A stretch of 64,000 nucleotides of DNA from Thermothielavioides terrestris NRRL 8126 (GCF_000226115.1 NC_016461.1:3224001-3288000); one strand, 5' to 3'. Counted from the stretch's first letter, positions 31,168 to 45,392 are shown. Made by a program: numbers and translations. Notes: a model not told the origin generated them from the sequence alone.

Positions 31168-33070
31168 TCATTCCTCTTGGACATCCTCCTTCTCCTCGCG
31201 GTATTGCGTCGGTTTAACGCCTTTGCTAGTACGTGTGTTGCGCCGTAGATTCGGGGCTGGACCGGCCACTACAATGGTCGAACGTACTAGCGAAGGTGGC
31301 TCCGGGATATGCTCAACCGGCATAGGTGTCTCCTTTGGCGTTGTAGGCTATAGCGCTATAGGTAGCGGCGCCGTTATATACTTAACTGGGGCCTTTAGCG
31401 TAGGTTCCTCTTTGAGTATGCCGGGCCGTGGTACTACGGTCTATAGCGCCGAGGGTAGCCTAGTCTAGGCCGCTAGAGTGGGCACCTCCTGTAAAAAGGT
31501 CTTCGTCGATAGGCCCGCTACTACTAGGTCCTTCCGAAGGCGGCTACGTGGGCGCTAGGCGGGTGCTATAGCGCCTATGGCCTCTACGTTCTTTTAGGGC
31601 CGATCTCGAGGGTGCTTAGTGGGCGCTACGGCATCTTCCTTCTTCTATATAGCGCTTATAGGTAGATCGATGCCTAGGTACTTCTAGTATTTTTCTATAA
31701 TCTTAAGAGTATACTATATATTGTATAGCGATTTCTAAGTGTTATAATAGACGCCTAGATTCTTCTACTAGATTAAATATTTAAGCTATATACGTATAAC
31801 TAAGTACTTATAGATATACTCTACTTTATAGTTATTGCTAAACTTATAATCTAACTAATTAGAGGCTTAAGAATCTTTAACTAGGCTAGCCTCTAGCTCG
31901 ATATACTTATATAGATCTTCTCCTAGTAGTATAGGCGAGAGATATTCTATGGAGATAACTAGGTAGATTCCTATATAGCTTAGAAGATTAAGTTTATAAG
32001 CTAGGTAGCTAATATAGCGCTTAATAGAGAATGGTCTAGCGTGCTATAATAATAACTTCCGAGGTAGGTTGCTAGGCAGGTAGTATCTGTAATAGAGGCG
32101 AAGATATACCTTGTCGCCGACTTCGAATTCGACCTAGCGGTAGCGGCTATCGTAGTAGCGTTTAGCTTACGTGGTTACGAAATCTATTGCCAACTGTACC
32201 TTATAGCGCAAATCCTCTCACAGAGTGGGCAAGTCTGCTAGGGTAGCTACGCCTAGATCGGCTACAATTACGTCGAGCAGTTCTTGTAGCCTGAATCTGT
32301 ACAGTTGCTTGTATAGTGTAGACCAAATAGGAGCCGAATAAACGCTATTGAGGTTCTATTGTAGTAGAGAAATAATGTCGACCTAGTTACTAGTCAGGAA
32401 TTCGAAGGTATAGAATCGTAGGGTAATTTCTACAGTCTAATTCTTATACTCTACTAGACCATCTGTCTATAGATAGTATATAGTTGTTATCAGTAGCTTA
32501 GTACCCTAATATTCCTATATACTAGTCTAGAGATCCAATGTAAACTTATAATCGCGATTGGAAATAATCGCTAACGGTATACCCTAGTCTAATAGGAGCA
32601 GTTGGCGTATAAGAACGTAGCCCTAGTCCTTTGTAGAGTACTTGCTATTGCCTAGCAATAGAAGGGTCTATTTACTACTTTTATAGAATATAGTCATTAT
32701 CGTATCGAAGGTATCGTATTTATCTAGCTACTAGAGTAAGCCTTGTAATAGTATATCGAGAAGGCTTACAATAAAGTCGATAGCAATAACTCGTATCGAG
32801 AGTATATTGCTTAGCTAAATTAGCTAAAATTTGCCAATTGGTTTCTAACGATCTATAATATTAAGATAGTATAACAGGTAGTATATAATATACTTCTTGA
32901 CTTCGCGGGTTTTATTGACTATAGAGATACTACACAAGTCGTAGAATATATGTTCTACACTAAAGTAGTACTTAGCATCATATACTAGGCTAAGTGTTAA
33001 ACCTACTATAGCAGTAGGCTATATAAATAGAGTTGGAGAACTGCTATAGTAGTGATTATAGTAACGTAGT
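31168..33070 (-). pseudogene. Outer element integrase and pol C-terminus, RIPed
   Basis: Minus-strand Ty3/Gypsy integrase with RIP stops. AIDFIVSLL near 32790 marks the first catalytic Asp, ISNRDYKFTLDLW-like sequence near 32570 the second, and YLQTDGLVEYKNQTVE near 32455 the Glu helix. A C-terminal domain follows with FEVGDKVYLRL near 32120. The tail after about 31600 is Pro/Ser-rich and ends at TGA 31170-31168 after REEKEDVQEE. The N-terminal side is cut by the MITE at 33072. Confidence 0.75.
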
Positions 33071-33071
33071 A

Positions 33072-33083
33072 ATGCAATCAGAG
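33072..33083. repeat. Left tip of the foldback MITE (split by Gypsy copy A)
   Basis: ATGCAATCAGAG, the first 12 bp of the MITE, preceded by TA (33070-33071). It continues at 48414. CAGAG (33079-33083) is the target site that Gypsy copy A duplicated. Confidence 0.7.
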
Positions 33084-33332
33084 TGTTACGGACCGGGCTG
33101 TACCCAGGCTAGGTATATAGGGCTGCGCCTAGGATCCGTGGTAGCCCTAGGACGGACCTATAGCGGGCCCGCCTCACGCCTAGAATAACGTTGGTCCGAA
33201 CCTATTTCGCGAGCCCCTGAAAAACTCTATACGTAGGGACTATAGCCTATACTTCTCCTTTTTCCTTCTTTAAAGTAGTTGAATAGAATATTGTACACTT
33301 ATCTATAGACGCTATAAGGCTAGTATATTATA
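33084..33332 (+). repeat. 5' LTR of Gypsy copy A
   Basis: 249 bp, TGTTACGGACC...TATATTATA; lacks the 22-bp duplication found in the LTRs of copy B. Confidence 0.85.
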
Positions 33333-33339
33333 GTTCAAC

Positions 33340-36300
33340 TACCTTTATATAGATAGAGTAGCTATTACTTTCAAATATAGACGAGAGTAGTATACTAGGC
33401 GTTTCGACGTTAGTATCAAGTAGGCTAGACGCTACTATAAACAACCTAGGCGTCCTATAGGTCCTAGACTTAGATTAGGTCTATAAATACTTCTAACTTT
33501 TATAGAAGACGATTATACGTTAGAACGTAACTATTAAGGAACTTTATATAGCTTAGATTGCTATAGCTTAGACTATAAACGCTTTTATAGTAGCTAACGC
33601 CTAGGCTCTAACGACTAACGCTATAGCTCTAGTAGCTCTCTAGATATAGTAGAAGCGCCTCCCTATAAAACAACCCTTCGATAGTAAAAAGGAGCTCTTT
33701 GTTGTCTAGAGGGCTATAATAGTATATATCTTAGTAGTGGACTAGGACTTTATTAGGGGTCTCTACGATTAATAGGTATTTATTTAAAGGAACTTTAGCT
33801 AAAGGGTCTAGGCTAAGGTCGTAGCCTTCTATAAGTTAGGAGGACCTAGCTATAACTACGACCTAGGAGCGTTTCTTAAATATCTTATAACAATCTATAT
33901 AGACCCTTATAAGTAGGTTATAGCCTTAATAGAGCTAGATATACTCTATTAAGGAGACAATAAACTATTCTCCTCCTTTATTATTTACTTTAAGGCAAAG
34001 CTATCGAAGGCTAGAGGACTTAATTAGAGCGACGAAGTACAATTCATTAGACTATAACAATGCTTCTCCCTAAAGTTAAAGTATATTATAGTAGGATAGG
34101 GGGTTTTATAGAACGACTATACTATAGCTATTACGAAATATTATAAGATTGCTATTGACCTAGAGGCCTTTCGCCTAGAGGAACGATATTAATAGTCCTA
34201 GGGTAAGCGACCTAGGCCTAATGTAGATATAAAGAAGGATATAGATAGAGATATACTAATAACTAGGATTAATACGACCTATACTGCCTTAGCTTAGAGG
34301 GGAGCTAATAGGGGTTATAGAGAAAAGTAGTAGTAGAATAAAGGAAAATAAGGTATAAACGTGCTATAGGCAAAGTAGATAAGCAACGAAGTATATATAG
34401 TACGCTAATAGGCTAGAGCTTATATCTATTATAGGCGCTAGGGCTACTTCGTAGCTACTTGTCCCTTTGCCTTAGCTAAGAGACTAGCTCCTTAGGTCGA
34501 CATTAATAAGTTAGAGGCTAAAGAATAGGTAGAGGAGGACTCCCCCTTTAAAGAGGAGGAGGGAAAAGAGTAGCCTCTATACAAAGTCTTATATAGGGGC
34601 TAAAAGGACCTAGCCGTTTATAGAACGAGTTTATAGAGATTAGAGAGAAAATAGATAAGCCCCCCTTTCTTATCCCTATTTTTCTAAACTCCTCTAGTTT
34701 TATAAATATATAAGTGGATAGTAGATACTAGAGCTATAGAGCTATTAGCGAGAGAGTATATTAGAGGTTAAGGATCAAGTAGGTAAGTTTGTCGACTCCC
34801 TATACCTTAGATATTATAGTTAAAGGGGTATAAATTATAAAGAAAATTATATATATCGCCTATATTACAATAGACATTAATAGGTAGATTAGTGCTACTA
34901 TATTCTATATAGTACTAGGGCTAGCCTACAACGTTATATTAGAGCTCCCTTAGATAAACTACTATAGAATTATATTAGACCTAGCTAATAAGGTCTTTAC
35001 TATCAATTTATAAAGTAGCCTATAGGTATATAAATACTCTTTATAGTAGAAAGAAGCTAACGCTACTCTAATTATAGGCGTAATGTTTATAGGCTTAGCC
35101 TATAGGGTATAAAGGAAGAAGTCTAAAGGGGTATAAGATACGTTCCTTATTACTAGTATCTATAAGATAACTACTATACTAGGAATAGCCGTCTCCTAGC
35201 CCAATATCGACCTAGACCTGAAGGTTGCTCTACTAGAGGAGCTATATAACTTCGTTAACCTCTTCGATAAAGAGAAGGCGAACGACCTCCTCCCCTATTA
35301 GAGGGAGGCTAACTATTATATCCGTCTTAAGATAGGCCTAGACGAAAAACCTTCTAAGCTCCTATAGGGACCTTTATATAATATACTAAAGGACTATCTT
35401 CTAGAGATTTAGAAGTAGGTTATAAACCTATTAGATAAAGGATAAATCTAGGTAAGCTCCTTATTAGTAGCTACCTTAGTCCTCTTTACAAAGAAGTTAA
35501 AAGAAGGATAGAGGTTCTATATAGACTACTAAGCTTTAAATAAGATTATTAAGTAAGATCGGTATCTACTCCCTCTAATTAAGGAGACTCTTTAGTCCTT
35601 AGCTAAGGCTAAATAGCTTATAAAGCTAGACGTTAGAGCTATATTCTACTATATTTAGATAGCTAAGAGGGATAAGTACCTTATAGTGTTTTATATAAGG
35701 TTTAGACTATTTAAGTAGCTAGTCTACCCCTTTAAGCTTATAGGTACTCCTATAATATTTTAGAGATATATTAACAATGCCCTTGGTCTAACGCTAGGAG
35801 ACTATATAATAGTATACTTTAACGACGTCTTAGTATATTTGAGTAAAAGCTAAAAGGACTATATAAAGAAGGTATATAAGGTCCTCTAAAGACTAAAGGA
35901 TATAGGCTTTAACCTAGACCTTAAGAAATATATATTTGTAGTAAAGGAAGTTAAGTACCTAGGGTATATTATAGAGGCAAGGGTCTATATCCGCCTTGAC
36001 TCTAAGAAGATCAAGGCTATTCGTAAATAGGAGGTACCCTATAAGGTCTAAAGAGTATAGAGCTTCTTAGGATTTACTAATTTCTATTGCGACTTTATCT
36101 CTAACTTCTCTAAAAAAGTAGCTCTATTAATACGCTTTATCTATAAGAACGTCCTCTTCTACTAAGGCAAAGAGGAGTAGGACGTCTTTAATACGCTTAA
36201 GGCTATATTTATATCGGAGCTGATCCTTATCTAATAGGATCCTAAGAGAAAGACGATTATAGAAGTAGACTATTCTAGTATAGTACTTAGTAGATACTTA

Positions 36301-38600
36301 TCTTAGTAAGGAGAGGACAAGGTTCTTTACCCTATAGCCTACTACTCTACGAAATTAAGCTCTACTAAGTGCAACTATACTATCTATAATAAAAAGCTAT
36401 TAGCTATTATCTTATATTTTAAAGCCTAGTTAATAGAGCTTCGAAATATAGTAGCCCCCTTCATTATCCTAACCAACTATAAGAACCTTAAGTACTTTAC
36501 CTAGCTATATCCAATTAGTAAACGGTAGGCCTAATAGGCGAAGACGCTCTCTCTATTCAACTTCGAGCTAAAGTACTAGCTAGGATCCTAGGCTTTATAC
36601 CCTAATACGCTCTCTTAGTATAAATAAGACGAGCCTAAAGATAGCTAGTATATCGCCTAGCTACTCTCTCCGATTAAGGTATACTAGACTAGCGTATAGG
36701 AGAAAGCTAGGTTGCCTATAGGAGAGATACTCTTTGAGGATAAGTAGCTTATAGCCCTATAGGAAAAGGGTATTATTAAAGACAAGTACTACGTTTACTA
36801 GCTCTAGGCTATTTATAATAGAGCTTAGAAATTTCTAAAGAAGGCGAATATAGTATAAACCTAGATTATAGACTACTCCTTCAACGTATAAGGCACGCTC
36901 TAGTTCTATAGCCGTCTCTAGCTCCCTATATAGGAGCCTTTAACTACTACGATTATCTAGTAGATCTATAACTTAGCTATATTAAGATACCTAGGGTATA
37001 ATAAGCTATTTAAAATACTCTAGAGAGATTACTACTAGGACCTTATATTGTCTAATGTAAAGCAGTTTATTAGGAACTACAATTAGTACTACTAAAATAA
37101 GATCTCCTAGTAGCTATATTAAAGGCTTTTACAACCTTTGCCTATCCCTAATCGCTTTTAGAAACAAATCTCTATTGACTTTATAACTAACCTCCCTATA
37201 AGAGACGAAGGGGCGTCTAGCTACCTTATAGTAATTACTAACCACTTCTCTAAATATATATAGCTTAAAGCGATATATTCGATAAGAGTAGAAGAGTATA
37301 CTCTCTAGTTCTATAATATATAGTAGCACTTCTATAGGTTTCCAACTTAAATTATAACCGACTATAGGTTAGACTAGTTGAGTAGGTTCTAGACTATACT
37401 ATATAAGGCGGTAGGGGTAGAGTAGCTTCTATCGACTTTTTACTATCCTTAGACAAATAGGGGAATAGAGTAGGTCAACTAAGAGGTATAGGCTATCCTC
37501 TAGATCTTCGTCTCCTTTATATAGTACAACTAGCTTAAACACCTCCTAGCCTACTAGTTTATATTTAACAATAGGGACTCGTCTATAATTAGGGTAAGCC
37601 TAAACTACCTCCTCTATAAGTTCGATATAAGCTCTATATAACTTATTACGATCCTAATAGCGCTTATAGCGACCTTAGAGAGCTACGTTGCTAAGTTCCT
37701 TCGCTATCTAAAGGAGGAAATAGAGTAGACCTAAGTAGCTATCGTATATATATAGTAGCGGTAGTAGACGAATATAAACCGCTCCTATTGCCTAGCTAAG
37801 AGGTTTAAAGTAAAGGATAAGGTATAGCTCTCTCTATATAATATAAAGACAAACCACCCTAGTAAGAAACTTGACTAGCTAAATACTAAATATAAGGTAG
37901 TTATAGTACCTACCCCCTTAACAGTGACGTTTAATATACTAAGTAGTCTATACCTAACCTTCTATATCGATCTAGTTAAGTAAGCAACCTTTAATCCACT
38001 CCCTTTGTAGAAAGTTATAGATAAGTGGCTAGACCCTATATAGGTTACGTCGAAGGAGGGTATTCCTTAGTAGGAGTATAGGGTAAAGGCGATCTTTAAA
38101 GCTTAGAACGCTAAGGGGAAGGGAAACAACTATAATATATACGTCAAGTAGATAGGTTACAATAAACCAACGTAGAAGCCTTTAAAGAACTTCTTAGATA
38201 CTACTACGCTTAACGAGTTTAAATAGGAATAGAGAGATATACGATATAACGATAGGCTAGTATCGAACTAGAAGAGGAAAAGAAAATACAATGTTTATAT
38301 ATAGACTACTCTATAAGAAACGACAACGATAAAACAAATATAGCTCGATAGTACTACTAGATATATAGTTACTTTAACACATCTAGCTACAATCTTATTA
38401 TAAAAGAACAATAAGAAAAATATAAGTATAGAAAGGCTCTAATGTACTAACTAGGTCTCCTTCCTCAGATATAGGTAGTCCTCTAGCCTTACTTTAGCGT
38501 CAATCTTACAATATTATAGGATACCTAGGTACAAGCTAAGGGGAGACGAGGTTAGTAGCTAACGTATTACCTACTTTAGGATCTCTAAGATAGGGCAAGG
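33340..38600 (+). pseudogene. Gypsy copy A gag-pol, RIPed
   Basis: A plus frame with dozens of TAG/TAA stops. Gag includes a capsid part (SFIIYFKAKLSKARGLN near 33980) and a CCHC knuckle with RIP damage near 34430 (YYRRQGYFVATC). The protease is weak (VDTRAIELL near 34725). RT is recognisable by KLDVRAIFYYIQI near 35630, YPFKLIGTP near 35730 and YFNDVLVY (YxDD position) near 35820. RNase H follows with IEVDYSS near 36260. Integrase has SIDFITNLP near 37170, ITDYRLDQLSRF near 37360 and PQTNRGIEQVNQ near 37460. It ends just before the copy B insertion. Closely related to copy B along its whole length. Confidence 0.85.
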
Positions 38601-38609
38601 GCGGATATT

Positions 38610-38880
38610 TGTTACGGACCAGGCTGTACCCGGGCTAGGTATGTGGGGCTGCGCCTAGGATCTGCGGCGGCCCTGGGACGGATCCGCGGCGGCCCTGGGA
38701 CGGACCCGTGGCGGGCCCGCCTTACGCCCGGAATAACGTCGGTCCGAACCTACTTCGCAAACCCCTAAAAAACCCTATACACAAGGACCGTAGCCTATAC
38801 TTCTCCTTTTTCCTTCCTTAAGGTAGTTGAATAGAATATCGTACGCTTATCTATAGACGCTATAAGGCTAGTACGTTATA
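38610..38880 (+). repeat. 5' LTR of Gypsy copy B
   Basis: Starts TGTTACGGACC. Contains a tandem 22-bp repeat (units starting 'ggatc(t/c)gcggcggccctggg') at about 38658-38701. AAGGTAGTTGAA at 38820-38831 is complementary to the bases after the LTR. Confidence 0.88.
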
Positions 38881-38881
38881 G

Positions 38882-38893
38882 TTCAACTACCTT
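38882..38893 (+). promoter_or_regulatory. Self-priming primer-binding site of Gypsy copy B
   Basis: TTCAACTACCTT, one base after the LTR, is a perfect 12-bp reverse complement of AAGGTAGTTGAA at 38820-38831 in the LTR. This is the arrangement used by Tf1-type elements, where the mRNA 5' end primes reverse transcription. In copy A the same pair is present with one RIP-type change. Confidence 0.7.
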
Positions 38894-38899
38894 CGTGTA

Positions 38900-41800
38900 G
38901 ATAGAGCAGCTATTACTTTCAGATATAGACGAGAGTAGTACGCTAAACGTTTCGACGCTAGTACCGAGTGGGCTAGACGCTACTATAAACAACCTAAGCG
39001 TACTGTAGATCCTAGACCTAGATTAGGTCTACGAACACTTCCAACTTTTGTAGAAGACGATTATACGTTAGAACGTAATTATTAAGGAACTTTATATAGC
39101 CTAGATTGCTATAGCTCAGACTATAAACGCCTCTATAGTAGTAAACGCCTAGGCTCCGACGACTAATACCGTAGCTTTGGCAGCTCCCTAGACATAGCGG
39201 AAGCGCCTCCCTATAGGACAACCTTTCGACGGTAAAAAGGAGCTCTTTATCGTCTAGAGGGCTACAATAGTGTACGTCCTAGTAGTGGACTAGGACTTTA
39301 TTGGAGGTCCCTACAACCAATAGGTATTTATTTAAAGGAACCTTAGCTAGGGGGTCTAGGCTAAGGTTGTAGCCTTCTATAAGTTAAAAGGACCTAGCTA
39401 CAACTACGACCTAGGAACGTTTCTTAAGTATCTTATAATAGTCTATATAAACCCCTACGAACAAGTTATAGCCTTGACAAAGCTAGATATACTTTGCTAA
39501 AGAGATAATAAGCTATTCTCCTCCTTTATTATTCGCTTTAAGGCGAAGCTATCGAAGGCTAGGGGACTTAATTAAAGTAATAAGATATAACTTATTAGAC
39601 TATAACGATACTTCTCTTTAAAGTTGAAGTATATCGTAGTAGGACGAAGGGTCCTATAGAACGACTACGCTATAGCTATTGCGAAATACTATAAGATCGC
39701 TACCGACCTAGAGGCCCTCTACCTAGAGGAACGACACTAGCGGTCCTAGGGTAAGCGACCTAGGCCTAATATAGACGTAGAGAAGGATATAGATAGAGAT
39801 ATACCGATAACTAGGATTAATACGACCTATATTGCCCTAGCTTAGGGGGGAGCCAACAAAGGTTATAGAGAAAAGTAGTAGTAGAACAAAGGAAAACAAG
39901 GTGTAAATACGCTATAGGCAAAGTAAGTAAACGACAAGGTATATATAGTATACTAATAGGCTAGAGCCTATATCCATTGTAAACGCTAAGGCTACTTTAT
40001 AGCTACCTATCCCTTTGCCCTAGCTAAGAGACTAGCTCCTCAGGTCGATATTAATAAGTTAGAGGCCAAGGAATAGGTAGAGGAGGACTCCCCCTCTAAA
40101 GAGGAGGAGAGAAAAGAGTAGCCCCTATACAAAGTCTTGTATAGGGGTCGAAAGGACCTAGCCGTTTATAGAACGAGTTTATAGAGATTAGAGAGAAAAT
40201 GGATAAGCCCCCCTTTCTTATCTCTATTTTTTTGAACTCCTCTAGTTTTATAAATATATAAATAGATAGTAGGTACTAGAGCTACGAAGCTATTAGCGAG
40301 AAAGTATATTAGAGGTTAGGAATTAAGTAGATAAGCCTATCGACTCTCTATACTTTAGGTATTATAGTCAAAGGGGTATAAATTATAAAGAAAATTATAT
40401 ATATCGCCTATATTACAATGGATATCGATAGGTAGATCAGTACTACTATATTCTATATAGTACTAGGGCTAGCCTACGACGTTATATTGGGGCTCCCCTA
40501 GATGAACTATTGTAGGATTGTACTAGACTTAGCTAATAGGGTCCTTACTATTAATTCGCAAAGCGGCCTATAGGTATATAAGTACTCCTTATAGCGGAAG
40601 GAAGCTAACGCTACCCTAATTATAGACATAGTATTTATAGGCTTAGCCTATAGGGTACAAAGGAAAAAGTCTAAAGGGGTATAAGATATATTCCTTGTTA
40701 CTAGTATCTATAAGATGACTACTATACTAGGAGTAGCTATCTCCTAGTCCAATGCCGACCTAGACCCGAAGGTCGCTTTGCTAAAGGAGCTATATAACTT
40801 CGCCGACCTCTTCGACAAAGAGAAGGCGAACGACCTTCCCCCCTATTAAAGGGAGGCCGACTATTATATCCGTTTTAAGATAGGCCTAGACGGAAAACCT
40901 CCTAAGCTCCTATAAGGACCTTTGTATAATATACTAAGGGACTATCTCCTAGAGATTTAGAAGTAGATCGTAGACCTATTGGATAAGGGATAGATCTAGG
41001 TAAGCTCTTTATTAGTAGTCGCCTTAGTCCTCTTCGCAAAGAAGCTAGGAGGAGGATAGAGGTTCTATATAGACTACTAAGCCCTAAACAAGATTACTAA
41101 ATAGGACTAGTACCTACTCCCTCTAATTAAGGAGACTCTTCGATCCCTAGCTAAGGCCAAATGGCTTATAAAGCTAGACGTTAGAGCTATATTCTACTGT
41201 ATCCGGATAGCTAAGGAGGACGAGCATCTTATAGCGTTTTATATAAGGTTTAGACTATTCGAATAGTTAGTCTACCCCTTTAGGCTTATAGATACTTCTA
41301 CAACGTTCTAAAGATATATTAATAACGCCTTCGGTCTAATGCTAGGAGACTATATAACGGTATACCTTAACAACGTCTTAGTGTACTTAAGCGAGAGCCG
41401 AAAAGACTATATAAGGAAGGTATATAAGGTCCTCTAAAGACTAAGGGATATAGGCTTTAACCTAGACCTTAAGAAATATATATTTACGGTAAAGGAAGTC
41501 AAGTACCTAGGGTATATTGTAGAGGCTAAGGTCTATATCCACCTTAACCCTAAGAAGATTAAGGCTATCCACGAGTAGAAGGCACCCTATAAGGTCTAAG
41601 GAGTATAGAGCTTCCTAGGATTCGCTAATTTCTATTACAACTTTATCTTTAACTTCTCCGAGAAAGTAGCCCTATTAATACGCCTTACCTATAAAAACGT
41701 CTCTTTCCACTAGGGTAAAGAGGAGTAGGACGCCTTCGATACATTTAAAGCTATATTTATATCGGAGCCGATCCTCGCCTAATAGGATTCTAAAAGAGAG

Positions 41801-44150
41801 ACGATTATAGAAGTGGACTATTCTAGTATAGCACTTAGTAGATATTTATTTTAATAGGGAGAGGACAGGGTTTTTTACCCTATAGCCTACCACTCTATAA
41901 AACTAAGCTCTACCAAGTACAACTATACTATCTATAATAAAGAGCTATTAGCTATTATCTTATATCTTAAGGCCTAGTCGACGGAGCTTTAGAGCGTAGT
42001 AGCCCCCTTTACTATCCTAACCAACTATAAGAACCTTAAGTACTTCACCTAGCTATATCCAATCAATGAATAGTAGGCCTAATAAACGAAGACGCTCTCC
42101 CTATTTAACTTTGAGCTAAAATACTAGCTAGGATCCTAGGCCTTATACCCTAATATACTCTCTTAGCGTAAATAAGACGAGCCTAAAGATAGCTAGCGTA
42201 TTACCCAACTACTCCCTCTAATTAAGGTATACTAGACTAGCGTATAGGAGGAGGCTAGGTTGCCTATAGGAGAGACGCTCTTCAAGGATAAGTAGCTCGT
42301 AGCCCTATAGGACAAGGGTATTGTTGAAAACGAGCACTACGCTTACCGGCTCTAGGCCATTTACAACGGAGCTTAGAAGTTTCTAAAGGAGGTAAACGTA
42401 GTATAAACCTAGATCGTAGACTACTCCCTCAACGTATAAAGCGCGCTTTAGTTCTATAGCTATCTCTAGTTCCCTATATAGGAGCCCTTAACTACTACGA
42501 TTATCTAGTAGATCTATAACTTAGCTATATTAAGATACCTAGAGCGTAATAAGCTATTTAAAATACTTTAGAGAGATTACTACTAGAACTTTATATCGTC
42601 CAATGTAAAGCGGTTTATTAAGAACTACAACTAGTGCCACTAAAGCAAGATCTCCTAGCAGCTATATCAAGGGCTTTTATAACCCCTACCTATCCCTAAT
42701 CGCTTCTAGAAGCAGATCTCTATTGACTTTATAACCAACCTCCTTACAAAAGACGAGGGGGCGCCTAGCTACCTTATAGTGATTACCGACCGCCTCTCTA
42801 AGTATATATAGCTCGAAGCAATATACTTAATAGGAGTAGAAGAGTATACCCTCTAGTTCTATAATATATAATAGCGCTTCTATAGGTTCCTAACTCAAAT
42901 TATAACCGACTATAGTTTAGATTAGTTAAATAGGTTCTAGACCACGCTATATAAGGCAATAGAGGTAGAGTAGCTCCTATCGACTTTTCACTACCCTTAG
43001 ATAGATAGGGGAATAGAGTAGGTTAACCAAGAGGTATAGGCTATCCTCTAGATCTTTATCTCCTTTATATAGTACAACTAGCCCGAACACCTTTTAGCCT
43101 ATTAATTCGCACTTAACAATAGGGACTTGTCTATAATTAGGGTAAACCTAAACTACCTCCTCTATAGGTTCGATATAAGCCCTATATAACTTATTACAAT
43201 CCTAATAGCGCCTATAGCGACCTTAGAGGGCTATACTACTAGGTTCTTCTACTATCTAAAGGAGGGAATAGAGTAGATCTAAATAGCTATCGTATATATA
43301 TAGTAGCAGCAATAGGCGAATATAAACTACTTTCGCCGCCTAGCTAAGAAGTTCAAGGTAGGGGACGAGGTATAGCTCTTTCTATATAATATAAAGACGA
43401 ACCACCCTAATAAGAAACTCGACTAGCTAAATGCCAAATATAAGGTAGTCGTAGTACCTACCCCCTTAACAGTAATGTTCGATATACTAAATGGTCTATA
43501 CTCGACCTTCTATATCAATCTAGTTGAGTGAGTAGCCTCTGATCCACTCTCTTCGTAGAAAGTTACAAATAAGCGGCTAGACCCTATATAGGTTATATCG
43601 GAGAAGGGTATTCCTTAGTAGGAGTATAGGGTAGAGGCGATCTTTAAAGCTTAGAACGCTAGGGGGAAAGGAAATAACTACGACGTATACGTCAAGTAGA
43701 TAGGTTACAATAAACCAATGTAGAAGCCCCTAAAGAACTTCTTAGATACTACTATACTTAACGAGTTCAAATAGGAATAGAGAGATATACAATACAACGA
43801 TAGGCTAATATCAAACTAGAGGAGGAAAGGAAAATGTAATATTTGTATATAGACTACCTTATAAGAAACGACAACAATAAAACGAATATAGCTCGGTAGT
43901 ACTACTAGGTATATAGTTACCCCGATATATCTGGCTATAGCCTTATTACGAAAGAACGACAAGAAAAATATAAGTGTAGAGAGGCCTCGACACGCTAACT
44001 AGGTCTCCTTCCTCAGATATAGGTAGTCCTTTAGCCTTACCCTAGCGTTAATCCTATAGTACTATAGGATACCTAGGCGTAAGCTAAAGGGAGGCGGGGT
44101 TAGCGGCCAACGTATTACCTACTCTAGGATCTCTAAGGTAGAGTAGAAGC
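38900..44150 (+). pseudogene. Gypsy copy B gag-pol, RIPed
   Basis: Same domain order as copy A: gag with a CCHC-like knuckle near 39980, protease near 40270, RT near 40950-41500 (LDVRAIFYCIRIAK near 41175; YLNNVLVYLSES near 41365 at the YxDD position), RNase H near 41800-42000, integrase near 42600-43050 with SIDFITNLL and ITDRLSKYI, and a C-terminal region ending around 44100. Stops are almost all TAG/TAA. Several segments carry fewer stops than copy A, for example around 43430-43560. Confidence 0.85.
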
Positions 44151-44187
44151 GGATATTAAAGTTACTGTAACTACTCTAGTTAGTAGG

Positions 44188-45392
44188 TTAGTTCAATAAT
44201 AGGTCGAAGCGTAGGATAAAGTAGGAGCAAGGCTATAGTAAGGGATAGAGCTATCTCTAGCCCTACTCTATAGCCTCTTCGTCTCTAGATAGTACTATAT
44301 TGCTAGTGGGTAGGTACTCGATACCCTCGTTAAACGACGAAAGTACCTCTATAATTGGCTATCTATTAGACCTGCTAGGGGTTTAGGGTAGAGGATTAGT
44401 ATATTCCTAAGGGACGTAGGCAAGGTTTTCGAGGAAAAAGGATAGATAGCGCTAGGGATATAGGACGAAGGGAACTAGAGTAATGTTGTACCTAGTAGGA
44501 GTTGTACCGTAGCTGCCTTATAGAGAGGGGCTAGACTATAGTGAGCTCAAAATATAGTCGACGAGACGATTGTTAGTATTAACGACTATTATAATAGTGT
44601 CGACCAAATAGCGTATATCGCGTTAATAGGCTTCCTCATTGCTTATTAAATGATAAGTTAAGTAGACGGCTAGTTAGGCGGAGTAGTCTAGGGAGGAGGT
44701 AGGCAGATTATAGGGCACTAAAGCCCTATAGTAGCTCGGCGTAGTAGAGGAGGCGACTAGGGTCTAGGGGATAATATGAGTTGGGGTCCGCTTAGTAGTA
44801 GACGGAGGGAGTAGTACTAGCTAAACGAGGATACGATACGTCTATATATTGTTAAAAGCGGTCTAGAAAGACTACGTTAGCTTCTAGAATTTACATTTAA
44901 AGACTATGTAACGAGCGGGCTACGAGCTTATCTTCTTTTAGGCTAGGGTCTCAATAGCCTAGCCTATATCGTACACCTTAAAGATTTTCTTTAGACTAGA
45001 CCAAAGGCGAAGGTTTATTACCTACAATATAGAGTCCTACTTATATATAGTATAGGCCCTTCGACATTCCTCGTAAGATTTACTATAACTAGGGGTATAT
45101 TCGACCTTGGTACTACTAAGAAGGTAAGCGATATACTATATATAGAACTCTCCTTTATTAGGAAGTAGTTCGTTTTCTTCGTTATCGAAGTCTCCTTCGA
45201 CAACGAACTCGCCGATCGATAGCTTATCGTTCTTCTAACGATTATTTCAGTTCTATAACGTCGTAGTTAGTAAGCGACTTAGGTCTATAATAGAGTCGTC
45301 CTAGAAGCATTTATATTATAGTCTTCGTTATTATCGCTACTAGGACAATGGCCTATACTACTACCTCTAAGAGCAGTAGTAGCGACTAACAT
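44188..45392 (-). pseudogene. Antisense accessory frame of Gypsy copy B, RIPed
   Basis: Minus strand between pol and the 3' LTR. From 45252 to 44188 a single frame of 355 codons runs with internal stops TAG/TAA/TGA only of RIP type. It includes GEFVVEGDFDNEENELLPNK and RIVFKCKFQK-like stretches and ends at TAA 44190-44188. An upstream ATG at 45392 opens a short N-terminal exon; TACTAAC followed by TATAG at 45253 looks like a branch point and acceptor of an intron joining them. The protein is acidic at its start and Pro/Ser-rich later; no domain or Cys cluster was recognised. Copy A has the same frame at 46327-47531. Confidence 0.6.
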
